From Oceanospirillum linum (lineage in GTDB: Bacteria > Pseudomonadota > Gammaproteobacteria > Pseudomonadales > Halomonadaceae), in assembly GCF_001995095.2 (NCBI RefSeq), contig NZ_MTSD02000005.1, positions 1-64,000 of the forward strand: a stretch of DNA of 64,000 nucleotides, written 5' to 3'. Within the stretch, counting starts at the first letter, position 1. Every line of letters begins with the position of its first letter. The notes below the pieces were generated by a model. It ran no database searches. It saw only the letters and a program-made list of their open reading frames with translations, and was not told the origin of the DNA. Below are positions 8,395 through 20,331 of the stretch, piece by piece. Position numbers and translations under genes: made by a program.

Positions 8395-9102
8395 CTATGT
8401 TCGCTTATGGGGCCCTTCACCTTTTTTAAACGCTACATTATCCCGCAGATAAACAGGTATCGCGTCTTCAGCAGAAACTGTTTTATTCTGTTGCCAGTAA
8501 AGTTCCGCCAGACGAGCAATATCACCGGCTTTTGGCAGAAGGTCAGGATAGGTTTGCTGCACGAGGCTTTGCATAACCGGTGAGAACTGATCCAGCAGTT
8601 GCCAGCCACTACCTGCTCCCACCCAGTCTGCATCAGCGATAGGTTTCACCAGAGATACCTGATCCGGGGCGATGACTTCTGGCTGGGTTATACAATCAAA
8701 ACCATTGCCGTTCCAGTGATAAGCGGCCCAGTAAACTTCCCCCATACGAGCATCAAGGGAAGAAATAATGTAGTGAGCAAATCGCTCCCGGAAAAGAGTA
8801 AACGCCATGGTTTCGAGCGTTGTGACAGGGATCACCGGCAGATCCGCACCAAAGGCCAGCCCCTGAGTTACCCCTGTTGCAATGCGTAAGCCCGTAAAAG
8901 AGCCCGGGCCATTGGCGAATGCGATAGCATCCAGCTGCTGAAGCTTAATACCTGCGTCGGCCAGGATCTCCTCCACCATAGGTAACAACAGCTGGGTGTG
9001 TTTGCGGGGTTGAAGCTGAAAATTCTCCACAACCTGATCGCCCAGTTTCAGGGCTACCGAGCAAGCTTCTGTTGACGTATCGAGCGCGAGAATGCGTACC
9101 AT
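8395..9102 (-). CDS. tsaB: tRNA threonylcarbamoyladenosine biosynthesis protein TsaB
   Basis: Partner of TsaD and TsaE in making the t6A modification at position 37 of ANN-decoding tRNAs. The 235 residues begin with the actin-fold phosphate motif ILALDTSTEACSVAL and contain AFANGPGSFTGLRIA, the hallmark of the TsaB/TsaD family. Length is normal. It lies 95 bases upstream of uppP, a gap without an obvious terminator, so linkage is possible but unproven. Confidence 0.94.
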   Translation of the reverse strand: MVRILALDTSTEACSVALKLGDQVVENFQLQPRKHTQLLLPMVEEILADAGIKLQQLDAIAFANGPGSFTGLRIATGVTQGLAFGADLPVIPVTTLETMAFTLFRERFAHYIISSLDARMGEVYWAAYHWNGNGFDCITQPEVIAPDQVSLVKPIADADWVGAGSGWQLLDQFSPVMQSLVQQTYPDLLPKAGDIARLAELYWQQNKTVSAEDAIPVYLRDNVAFKKGEGPHKRT

Positions 9103-9278
9103 CTGTTATCTGCCTAAGAACAAAAAGGCAATTATACGCATTCCCTTGGCATGAGCGAAATGTAAATGGGGCCTTAAATCATACTGTCATAGCCTGAAAT
9201 AAAGCAATCCGGTACATAAACGGACAGTACTGCAGCCGCTAGCGTTAGCCAAAGCTGAGTAGAGCCAGAATGTTACTC

Positions 9279-9824
9279 CTAGTGTCCGTGAAACTGACTT
9301 ACGCGGTGGAATATATGGTTATCGCAGCGGTGGCAACGTTCAATCGGGCGTGTGTGGGTCACAACAACGATTTTGTCGCACTCCGTACAGCTAAAGGTAC
9401 CGGCAGTTGCCAGTTCACCTTCAATATAGGTTCCGGGATCACTTTCCAGTTTTTGCGCGAGCTCTAATTGGTCGATACGGGTTTTATCTGCAACCGATTG
9501 AAGTGCGCGGGCCAAAGACAGCTCCAGTGTTGACAGGTCGATATTCAGCCACTCACCTAATCCACGACCGGTTGAGCTGACAAAATGCCCCAGATCCTGA
9601 AGATCCCGGTTTAACCAAACGGTCAGCAGAGACACTTCATCTTTGGTCAGTCGCTCCAGATCCTGCTCGAATTCCACCGCATCGCGGATCTCCTTCTCCA
9701 GGGTTTCCAGTGTGTTGTGCTCGGCTTCTGCCAGACGCTTTTCAATACGGGCCAGTGCATTATCGTAATGGCGGGCCAGTTTTTTATTGCTGTCTGAGTG
9801 GTTTTCTTTTGGTAAATCTGACAT
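9279..9824 (-). CDS. DUF1451 (YbeL-like) zinc-ribbon protein
   Basis: Function unknown. I chose the ATG at 9824 (MSDLPKEN) because an AAGGAGA ribosome site precedes it; an in-frame upstream start at 9890 has none. The 181 residues contain a long charged helical region (about 20-110) and a C-terminal zinc ribbon with two CxxC pairs, FSCTECDK and IERCHRCD. The gene is divergent from leuS, as ybeL neighbours leuS in Escherichia coli, so the association is conserved. The zinc ribbon suggests nucleic-acid or protein binding but does not say which. Confidence 0.88.
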   Translation of the reverse strand: MSDLPKENHSDSNKKLARHYDNALARIEKRLAEAEHNTLETLEKEIRDAVEFEQDLERLTKDEVSLLTVWLNRDLQDLGHFVSSTGRGLGEWLNIDLSTLELSLARALQSVADKTRIDQLELAQKLESDPGTYIEGELATAGTFSCTECDKIVVVTHTRPIERCHRCDNHIFHRVSQFHGH

Positions 9825-12592
<2,768 letters not shown>

Positions 12593-12617
12593 TCTGATTC
12601 CAGGGTTCACTACACTA

Positions 12618-12651
12618 AAACAGGCACGGCTTAGCCCGTGCCTGTTTTTTT
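12618..12651 (+). terminator. Intrinsic terminator after leuS
   Basis: CAGGCACGGC pairs with GCCCGTGCCTG around a short TTA loop and is followed by seven T residues. It lies 28 bases after the leuS stop and 40 bases before lptE, so lptE-holA probably needs read-through or its own promoter. Confidence 0.92.
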
Positions 12652-12691
12652 CAAATATTGCTTTTTTATTTAACTCTACCAATCAGACGGA

Positions 12692-13240
12692 ATGCAGATG
12701 ACGTTGCCAAAGACAAAACCTTTGTCTAGTTTTAGGTGGTTAGGCGCAGCAATACTGGCAATACTGATCAGTGGCTGCGGTTTTCAGCTGAGAGAAACGG
12801 CTGGCTTTCCAGTGGCGCTTTCTCCGTTGTATCTCTCTGAACAATCTTCTGTTTTCTATAATACCCTGGCTACCCAGCTGGCCCAGGGTGACGTGGCTTT
12901 ACTGAAAGATAAAGAGGGAGCCCGCTGGCAGCTCTGGCTCAGTGAGGTTCGTCATCAGAGACGGCAGATAACCTTTAACTCTGATGCAAATAGTTATGAT
13001 CTTTATGCTGAAGTGAGCTTTCAGCTACTGAATGCAGAGGGCAAGCCGGTTACCTCTCAGCGCACATTAAAAACCAGTCGCAGTTACACCAGTAGTGATA
13101 GCCTTTACAGTGAAGCCAGTGATTTGGCTTCATTACGTTTTGAAATGGAGCGTTATCTTGCGCAGCGTGTCGCTCGACAGTTAAGCCATACTGATCTGCC
13201 TGCGGATCAGCATGCTGCTGGTGACAGTCAACAACCATGA
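12692..13240 (+). CDS. lptE: LPS-assembly lipoprotein LptE
   Basis: Outer-membrane lipoprotein that plugs the LptD barrel during lipopolysaccharide insertion. The 182 residues show a signal peptide with lipobox LISGC followed by GFQLRE, the usual LptE mature N-terminus. The body is the alpha/beta LptE fold with the phrase RHQRRQITFNSDANSYDLY. Length is normal. The leuS-lptE-holA order is the classic gammaproteobacterial one, and the stop overlaps the holA start (ATGA). A second ATG at 12698 is also possible. Confidence 0.93.
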   Translation: MQMTLPKTKPLSSFRWLGAAILAILISGCGFQLRETAGFPVALSPLYLSEQSSVFYNTLATQLAQGDVALLKDKEGARWQLWLSEVRHQRRQITFNSDANSYDLYAEVSFQLLNAEGKPVTSQRTLKTSRSYTSSDSLYSEASDLASLRFEMERYLAQRVARQLSHTDLPADQHAAGDSQQP

Positions 13241-14268
13241 AAGTTTTTGCGGATAAGCTTGGCGAACAGTTGAAAAAGGGGCTTCAGCCGATCTATCTGA
13301 TATCCGGTGATGAACCCCTGCAGATGCGGGAAGCATCGGATGCCGTTCGAACTGCTGCCCGTCAGGCAGGAGCTGAGGAGCGGGAGGTGCATCATGTGGA
13401 TAATAGTTTCAGTTGGAGCACTCTGCTGGAATCCAACGCCAGTATGAGTCTGTTCTCCAGTCATAAGCTTATTGAGCTTCACATTCCCAGCGGAAAACCG
13501 GGCCAGGAAGGCAGTCAGGCGTTGCAGGCCTATGCTCAGGAAATTTCGGATAATCGGGGCAGAAGTGATAATACGCTGATGATTCTCTCCGGTAAGCTAG
13601 AAGGCTCGTCCACTAACAGTAAATGGTTTAAAGCCCTGGATGCTGTCGGTATCTTTGTTCCTGTCTGGCCGTTGGATCAGCAACGCCTGCCAGGCTGGAT
13701 CACTCATCGCTTGAGAGCCGCCGGGTTTCATCCTACTCCGGAAGCTGTTGCGCTTTTGGCACAGCGGGTTGAAGGTAACCTTATGGCCTGTGATCAGGAG
13801 ATTCAGAAGCTTCGTCTGGCTTATCCTGATCAGGATCAATTGGATGATGAAGCAATTCTGGCCGCTGTACATGATAGCTCTCGTTACGATGTTTTTAATC
13901 TGACAGATGCATTATTAAATGCAGACCCTGTGCGTACCAGCAAGATTCTTGCCGGGCTGCAGGGGGAAGGGCTGGAGCCACCGATTATTCTCTGGGGAAT
14001 TACCCGGGAGCTGCGTCAGTTAGTCAATCTGAAACATAGGGTTGATCAGGGGCAGTCTTTTGATCGTATCTGCCGTGACTTGAGAATCTGGGATAAACGT
14101 AAACCTATTTATCAGAAAGCTCTGAAAACCCACAGCCGTAAGCAGCTGCACCAGTTGATTTTGATGGCTGAACAGGCAGACCGCAGAATTAAAGGTATTG
14201 AGAAAGGAAAAAGTTGGCCTTTACTAAGCCAGTTGTGTTTGAAGTTTAGTGGGTTAGATACTCTTTAG
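13237..14268 (+). CDS. holA: DNA polymerase III subunit delta
   Basis: Clamp-loader subunit that opens the beta sliding clamp. The 343 residues have the family hallmarks PIYLISGDEPLQMREA at the N-terminus, a central KLIELHIPSGKPG region, and the C-terminal collar helices ending in WPLLSQLCLKFSG. Length matches (about 340). The start codon overlaps the lptE stop by four bases, so translation is coupled. In many relatives nadD follows, but here the operon seems to end. Confidence 0.95.
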   Translation: MKVFADKLGEQLKKGLQPIYLISGDEPLQMREASDAVRTAARQAGAEEREVHHVDNSFSWSTLLESNASMSLFSSHKLIELHIPSGKPGQEGSQALQAYAQEISDNRGRSDNTLMILSGKLEGSSTNSKWFKALDAVGIFVPVWPLDQQRLPGWITHRLRAAGFHPTPEAVALLAQRVEGNLMACDQEIQKLRLAYPDQDQLDDEAILAAVHDSSRYDVFNLTDALLNADPVRTSKILAGLQGEGLEPPIILWGITRELRQLVNLKHRVDQGQSFDRICRDLRIWDKRKPIYQKALKTHSRKQLHQLILMAEQADRRIKGIEKGKSWPLLSQLCLKFSGLDTL

Positions 14269-14401
14269 TACAGCGGCCCGGTCTGTACAGGGCTTCTCTG
14301 CAGGTGTTGTGTTATTTGATCGCCGGGCCAGAAAGCTTGTGCGCAGATATTTTTTGCGGTTGGTCGCTTTTAAAACCCGGCTTTGGAATTATCTAGCTGA
14401 T

Positions 14402-14683
14402 TCAGGCTACTTCGCCAGAATCATCAATGACATTACTTTTACGGGTTAGGTGTTTAAAAATTCCGATCAGGCTGATACCGATCCAGAAAAATTCAATAAT
14501 GACTGAAGATAAGTTCCAGTTAAAAAGCAGAGATATCAGCAAAAGAATTGCACCGGTCAGGTTTAGCAGTGAATATCGGATATCGCGGCTGTAAAGGCGC
14601 TCTGTCTGCAGCAGATAAAATGCCAATACAACCATAAAAACCCCAATATTACCAATAAGGTCAAACCACGTATAACTCATCAT
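14402..14683 (-). CDS. Small membrane protein of the CBU_0592 type
   Basis: Function unknown. The 93 residues are three hydrophobic segments (about 9-27, 40-60, 63-80) joined by short polar loops, with a conserved-looking FYLLQTERL near the middle and a basic KHLTRK stretch before the tail. It resembles the CBU_0592 family of small bacterial membrane proteins. Two consecutive ATGs begin the frame, with GAGG 5-8 bases upstream; either could be used. It lies downstream of a terminator that ends the DUF2750 gene, so it is probably transcribed alone. Confidence 0.72.
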   Translation of the reverse strand: MMSYTWFDLIGNIGVFMVVLAFYLLQTERLYSRDIRYSLLNLTGAILLLISLLFNWNLSSVIIEFFWIGISLIGIFKHLTRKSNVIDDSGEVA

Positions 14684-14730
14684 TTTTGCCTCTTTTCATG
14701 ACAAATGCTCAGTCTGAAAAACAGCAGACC

Positions 14731-14770
14731 GAAAAAAAGCCTCCGTTCGCATATGCGTCAGGAGGCTTTT
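14731..14770 (-). terminator. Intrinsic terminator after the DUF2750 gene
   Basis: AAAAGCCTCC and GGAGGCTTTT form a long stem whose inner part (CGCATATGCG) can also pair. Read on the minus strand it ends in seven T residues. It lies between two minus-strand genes and ends the upstream one. Confidence 0.88.
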
Positions 14771-14822
14771 ACATGTTATATCTGAGGCCCGGAACGATTG
14801 CAATAATCAGCGATCATGATTA

Positions 14823-15188
14823 TTAATCAGCATCAACTCCTGCTAATGCTTCAGCTAACTGCAGAGGCTCAACCTCCAGACCGTCAAGTTCAGTATTCCA
14901 ATTGGCTCCTACCAGAACACCATCGCTGTCCAGTTCCGGCAGCCACTCCTGTACAAAGCTCTCGATCTCTACTTTACTGATTTGGTAATCTGCCCACTCT
15001 TCAACACAGTGCGCTTCAGCATCTTCTTTTTCAGACCAGAACGGGATGACATCGGTATCTTCAAACTCCTGGGAGTCCACCACAACCCAGCCATCCTCCG
15101 ACTCAATACCCCAAAGCTCCCCATTGAAGCGAATTTCTTCAATAAAGAGCGAGTAGTTGTCATCAATATTATCTGTCAGGCGTGTCAT
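14823..15188 (-). CDS. DUF2750 domain protein
   Basis: Function unknown. The 121 residues are very acidic and fit the DUF2750 pattern: a GELWGIESEDGWVVV strand pair, the central PFWSEKEDAEAHC motif, then a helix with EEWADYQ and a C-terminal segment of the type VGANWNTELDGLEVEP. There is no signal peptide or membrane helix, so it should be cytoplasmic. It appears monocistronic. Confidence 0.85.
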   Translation of the reverse strand: MTRLTDNIDDNYSLFIEEIRFNGELWGIESEDGWVVVDSQEFEDTDVIPFWSEKEDAEAHCVEEWADYQISKVEIESFVQEWLPELDSDGVLVGANWNTELDGLEVEPLQLAEALAGVDAD

Positions 15189-15466
15189 AATAGGGTCACC
15201 AAATCAAATCAGGTTAAAGCACAGACCTTGTCAGGAACTGCTCCCGCGCTAAAGGCATTAGCGGCATAGTTCAGAACCTCCGCTTTCAGGACTGTCAGGT
15301 TAGCACGGCCAACAGGAATTGCTATCCAAGATAGGTCAATTTTAGTAAAAACCGGAATTTCACTGCGATCGACTTGACCTCCATCGCCCTAAATTGGAAT
15401 ATGGCGCGCTTTGACCCTGTTAAGCTTATAATTTAACTTCTCTACTTTCTGGCATACGTATCTATC

Positions 15467-16348
15467 ATGGCGAAATTTACACCTGCAGCGCATCTTATCT
15501 GCCCACTGGATCAACAACCCCTGGCCCTGGACGGAGGAAGCCTGAAGTGTCTTGGTGGGCACAGTTTTGATATCGCCAAACAAGGGTATGTTAATCTGCT
15601 ACCGGTACAGAAAAAGAAATCAAAAGATCCCGGTGACAGTAAAGAGATGATCCAGGCCCGCCAGCGTTTTTTGCAGGCAGGTTTGTATCAACCTATATCA
15701 GATCAGCTGAACCAGCTCGTTAGTGAGCAACTTGAGCTCTCAGGTACCGATGGTGTGACTATTCTGGATGCCGGTTGCGGCGAGGGTTACTACCTGAGCC
15801 GGCTGGCAACAGAAAACCAGCTGACAGGGATGGATCAGGTTGAGTTGCTGGGTGTGGATATATCTAAATGGGGCGTTCAGGCCGCCACCAAGTATCAGTT
15901 GCCGATTACCTGGGTTGTAGGCTCCAATGCTCAGCTACCGATTGAAAGTGCGACTGTTGATCTGATTATTTGTATGTTTGGCTTCTGGCAACCTGAGTGG
16001 TTTACGAAAGTTCTGAAGCCTGGCGGTAAAATAATCCTGGCCGAGTCTGGTATGGATCACCTCATGGAGCTACGGGAAATTATATACAAGGAAGTACATA
16101 GAAAAGATGTACCGTCTTTGAAGCATGCGGAAGACGCAGGTCTGAAACTGGTTGATCAGAAAAAAATAGAGTTTAAGCCACAAACTCTGAACAAGGCGCA
16201 GATCCGGGATCTTTTAGTCATGACTCCTCATCTGTATCGGGCTAACTATGAAGGTAAGCAAAGCGCTCAGCAGCTGGAAAAGCTCGACCTGACGGCTCAG
16301 GTGATCTTTCGGGTACTGGAGTTTAACCCTCGGCCAGATAAGGTTTAA
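15467..16348 (+). CDS. rlmA: 23S rRNA (guanine-745-N1)-methyltransferase RlmA
   Basis: SAM-dependent methyltransferase for G745 of 23S rRNA. The 293 residues begin with the RlmA zinc finger (Cys in LICPL, Cys in LKCLGGHSF), then QGYVNLLPVQKKKSKDPGDS, which is diagnostic of the family. A Rossmann SAM site, ILDAGCGEGYYLSRL, follows. A zinc-finger Cys and His are both present, so it should be functional. The 3' end overlaps the end of the convergent apbE-like gene by four bases. Confidence 0.93.
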   Translation: MAKFTPAAHLICPLDQQPLALDGGSLKCLGGHSFDIAKQGYVNLLPVQKKKSKDPGDSKEMIQARQRFLQAGLYQPISDQLNQLVSEQLELSGTDGVTILDAGCGEGYYLSRLATENQLTGMDQVELLGVDISKWGVQAATKYQLPITWVVGSNAQLPIESATVDLIICMFGFWQPEWFTKVLKPGGKIILAESGMDHLMELREIIYKEVHRKDVPSLKHAEDAGLKLVDQKKIEFKPQTLNKAQIRDLLVMTPHLYRANYEGKQSAQQLEKLDLTAQVIFRVLEFNPRPDKV

Positions 16349-17307
16349 TTGGATACTAACCAGTAGCGTAAGCCGGTTGATTTTAGGAAATCTTCTGCAT
16401 GGGGGCCCTGTAACAGAGCTAAAGTGGCAATCAGGCCGCTCTGTGCACAACTTGGTGCTGCAACTGTCACTGAGCGAGGGGCATTATCAACTGGCCAGCC
16501 GGTTTTAGGATTCAGTACGTGACTGTAACGCACACCGTCTTTCAGTAGAAAACGCCGACTGTCTCCGGATGTTGCAAGCCCGCCACCAGAGAGACTGAGC
16601 AGAGCGAGTGAGTTCTTTTCCGTGTCCGGCCGCTCAATTGCGACTTTCCAGGATTCTTCACTTAAGCGCAGACCACTACAAGCCATATCTCCCCCTAGGT
16701 TGACCAGAGCGGAAACTGGGGTTTCATCGGCTTGAGCTTCGGCAAGCATTAACCCTAAGGCGCGATCAACGGCATACTCTTTACCGATGCCGCCAAAATC
16801 TAACTCCATATCTTCTGGTAAAAGCAGTTCAGCTTTGTCACCGGTTTTACGATAGTCCAGCTTAAACCATCCGATCCGGGGTAAAAGTTGGTCAAGGTCT
16901 GCCTGAGAAGGAGGCTGGCTTTTGCCATCAAAAGACCAGACGCTCCGTAATACGCCAGATGTCAGGTCAAAAAGACCGTCGGAAATCTGCCAGCCCTGGT
17001 CTGCAAACGCCAGTAGCCGATAGGTTTCCTCATCAATGTTCTGCCAGCGACCTGTCTGTTGGTGAATGCGGGTAAAGGTGTTGCTATCCTGATAGCGGCT
17101 ATATTTTTGCTCAATACGCCAGACTTCGCGAACCGCAATATCTGCCAGATGTTTGGCAAAACCGATTCTTTCCTCTGGAAGATCAATCAGGAGCTCACAG
17201 TCACTGGCCATCGCCTGAAATGTGATCTGGAAAAAACTCTGGCGAAATTCCAAGTGTGGATTAGGGTGGATAGGATGATAAATAGGCAGCTGTTGCATAT
17301 GATCCAT
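16345..17307 (-). CDS. ApbE-family FAD:protein FMN transferase, without signal peptide
   Basis: Predicted Mg-dependent flavinyltransferase that moves FMN from FAD to a Ser/Thr of a target protein. About 320 residues from the ATG at 17307. Conserved family elements are visible in order: KYSRYQDSNTF, FDLTSGVLRSVWSF, DFGGIGKEYAVDRAL, NLGGDMACSG, and HVLNPKTGWPV with the metal-site aspartate/threonine region near the C-terminus. Unlike most ApbE proteins it has no lipoprotein or Sec signal at any possible start, so it should act in the cytoplasm. No flavinylated client gene (for example nqrBC) lies nearby. Confidence 0.86.
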   Translation of the reverse strand: MDHMQQLPIYHPIHPNPHLEFRQSFFQITFQAMASDCELLIDLPEERIGFAKHLADIAVREVWRIEQKYSRYQDSNTFTRIHQQTGRWQNIDEETYRLLAFADQGWQISDGLFDLTSGVLRSVWSFDGKSQPPSQADLDQLLPRIGWFKLDYRKTGDKAELLLPEDMELDFGGIGKEYAVDRALGLMLAEAQADETPVSALVNLGGDMACSGLRLSEESWKVAIERPDTEKNSLALLSLSGGGLATSGDSRRFLLKDGVRYSHVLNPKTGWPVDNAPRSVTVAAPSCAQSGLIATLALLQGPHAEDFLKSTGLRYWLVSN

Positions 17308-17603
17308 TATTCCAAAACGTCCTTTTAGCAATATAGCTTAAGTATGCGGGATAAGAGAAATATCTGGAATCAAAAAGCAGAGTTAGTCCATATTGGCTGT
17401 ATTGTTGAATGACTCATTCATGACTCCTGATGAGCAAACTCTGAGTATGAGTTTCAGCCTGAGCTGGTAGCGAAAATACAATAACGCCGGAGGATGCTAA
17501 CACAGCCTTTTGTTAAAGAACGCCATGCTGTGTCAGCTTAATGTTGCTCCGGGTAAGCGGAGGGGTGTTCGTTTTAAAATAATCGTGGGTGACTTTAGAC
17601 GAT

Positions 17604-20122
17604 TTAATCATCCTGTTTTTTTATGGCATGTTTCGGCTGATGGGTAAGTAAGCGAATACTATGTCTTAAAGCGGGATCAAACAGGGGGCGGCACTGTACT
17701 GAAAACCACTCCAGACTGCTACCAAATGTAAGATGGCCGCCTTCATCACTTTGTAGGTAGTCCAGTGACAGCAGTAACTCTGCCAGTTGATGGAACAGGG
17801 GTTTGTGGAAGTATTCCGGTGCATTCAGGCCGTGCAGAATGGAAAGTCGCTGCGCCAGTACCTGGCATTCCGTTGTCAGAGCCTCTGTTGTGAAGCTGCC
17901 GCTGCCAAAGTGCAATAGCAGCGCGACCATAAGGTAGCCTCGTTCCAGGCTGGGCTGAATAGGACGTGCCATAAGTGTTAGCAGGGTGCCCTGTTCCTGA
18001 TATGGACTGACCCGTACCAGATATTTACCGTCGTCAATCAGTAGCTTCTGCTCGGTAAAGAAATGAATAATGGCATCGATTTGGTGATGAAGATCATCAC
18101 CCTGCCAGGGAAGATACAGTTCCCGATGAATGAAAGGGTAGAGCGTGCTAAGTAGCTCATGGAGCTGATTGCGGGTGTACTGGTTTTGTTGGTTAAAGCA
18201 GAAAGCCACCAGGGAGGGTAGGGCAAACAGATGCAGTATGTTATTGCGATACCAGGTCATCAATAGTGCCTGTTGCTCATTAAGCTGCAGCAGGTCGCCA
18301 TAGGTGTGCGGTAACCGGGTGATAAGCTCCAGCTTCTCAGCCTCTGCAATCAGGTGTTCGCTGGTTTGGTGATTTACAGGTGCATCGCCTTTGTGCCTCA
18401 GTTGATTGTGTAGCTTCTGGCTGAAGTGAATAAAGTGGCTTAGGTTGCTGGATTCAAGTGTAAAGCTTGGAGCTGTCAATAACCCTAGGGCACACAGGTT
18501 TGCGCCATTCAATGTTGCTGTATTGTTGATGCCGGTAGCGACCTCATGGGACAGTGCTCGCACGGCAGTAGGGAGCCACTTAGGTTTATCACTGGACTCA
18601 TAGTTCTCATGCCAACAGGGAGCAACCTGGTCGAGGGTTTTTTTAAGATCAATAGGGTCACCAAAAGCGAGGCTGACTTTACCGAAGTGCTCTTTTAGTG
18701 TTTTGGCTGCTTTCAGAAGCCCCAGAATCGATTCACCCTTTTTAGCTTTACCACGCAGTTCACCCAGGTAGGTTCGCCCTTCAACTACTTTTTCATAGCC
18801 AATATACACCGGAATCAGCCGGATCTGCCGATGAGGGTTACGCAGATAACCCTGAACTGTCATCGATAGCATACCGGGCTTGGGTTGCAGTGTTCTGCCG
18901 GTGCGGCTTCGACCACCCTCCACAAAGTATTCCGTGGAATACCCTTTGTTCAGCAAGAGGAAAAGGTATTCAGAGAATACGGCGGCGTAGAGAGGGTTGT
19001 CACGAAAGCTACGGCGGATAAAGAAAGCACCACCGCGACGCAGGAGAGAGCCTACAACCGGCAGGTTCAGGTTAATACCGGCAGCGACATGGGGGGCGTC
19101 AGGCCATGGTTGTAGAGCGCATAAGAAAGCAGCAGGTAATCCATGTGGCTACGGTGGCAGGGGACGTAAACCACAGTACTGTGCTTTGCGGTTTCCTGTA
19201 CCTGCTCAATATTGTGAATCTGCACACCATCATACAGGCGGTTCCAGAGCCAGCTGAGCAGCACATCAAACATTTTTTGTGTGCTGTAAGAGACATTAGC
19301 TACAATTTCATCAGCATACTTCTCTGCTTTATCACGAGCCTTCTGGCTGCTTATCTGATGCTCTCCGGGCTGAGTTGCCTCATGAATTGCGGCCTGTATA
19401 CCCGGGCTGCGTATCAGCTGCCTGATCAGTTGTTTCCGATCCGGAAGTTCAGGCCCGGTGACACTGATTCGGGTTTGGCGAAAATGTACGCGCAGTAATC
19501 GGGCTGTTTTACGTACATGCTGATTGATGAGAGTGGACTTGGGACTGGTGGCGATTAACTCCCTGAGGGATACCGGTTCAGCAAAGTGCACCAGTGTATG
19601 GCGACCATGGAACAGAATAGCAGCCAGGCGTTGCAGGCTTTGTCGCACAGAGCCCCTTTGATCAGAGAAACGGTTAAGCCAATGTGTTTCCTGCCCCGGA
19701 GCCCGCCCCCAGAAAATAGTGACAGGTATCAGCTGAATGTCATGATCAGGGTTTTCCAGTAAGTAAGCCATGATGCGAGCCAGTCGTGGCGAAACAGTGT
19801 GCTCTGCAACCCCTTTCAGGCCGTAATAGTGGTTATGCAGCGCAATATAGGAAACGGGCTCTTCCGGCTGTTCGCTGGCCTGCTCTGACCAGGGGAGTTT
19901 GTAGTGGCGTGTTATGTGGCTCAGCAGCAGGCGATCAGAGAGGCTCTTATTTCCCAAAGCATAGAAATAAGAATCGTTATTATTATCTGCCTGAGGTAAA
20001 TTACGGTGGAAGCTAATACGAACGAACAGCAGCATCAGGCGCTCGGTCAGCACCATCAGTATTCTGGCAAGACGGTTTATCAGGCGGTCTGCTCGTTGTT
20101 TGATGCGAGCCGGGTAAATCAT
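17604..20122 (-). pseudogene. plsB: Glycerol-3-phosphate acyltransferase PlsB, interrupted by a one-base frameshift
   Basis: PlsB makes lysophosphatidic acid from glycerol-3-phosphate. The gene is in two frames. The N-terminal part (20122 to 19067) holds the catalytic HRSHMD motif (HX4D) and then runs into TPPMSLPVLT and a TGA. The rest (stop at 17604) continues in another frame with FVEGGRSRTG and IPVYIGYE. The break is at a G6 tract on the plus strand (19091-19096): adding one G there restores TPPHVAAGINLN...GGAFF, exactly the PlsB consensus, and gives about 839 residues, close to the family's 810-830. It is a sequencing error, a phase-variable tract or a recent lesion; no other defect is visible. 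The start at 20122 has AGGAAG about 10 bases upstream. Confidence 0.9.
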
Positions 20123-20331
20123 AGTTGGCATCTTCCTGTTGTTATTCTGTGATATGTGCCCTGTAGCGTGTTGTGCTGATACCGCCACCTAGCTTAAACA
20201 GATTATAACTGATTAGGCGCACCAAGCTTGAATTGGAGATACAAAGTTTGTTTTCGGGCTATGGGGCGGCTTTTCAATATTTGCTACTCATTACATGAAG
20301 TAGCCCACCCGGATTAAATGGGAGTTTTGAC

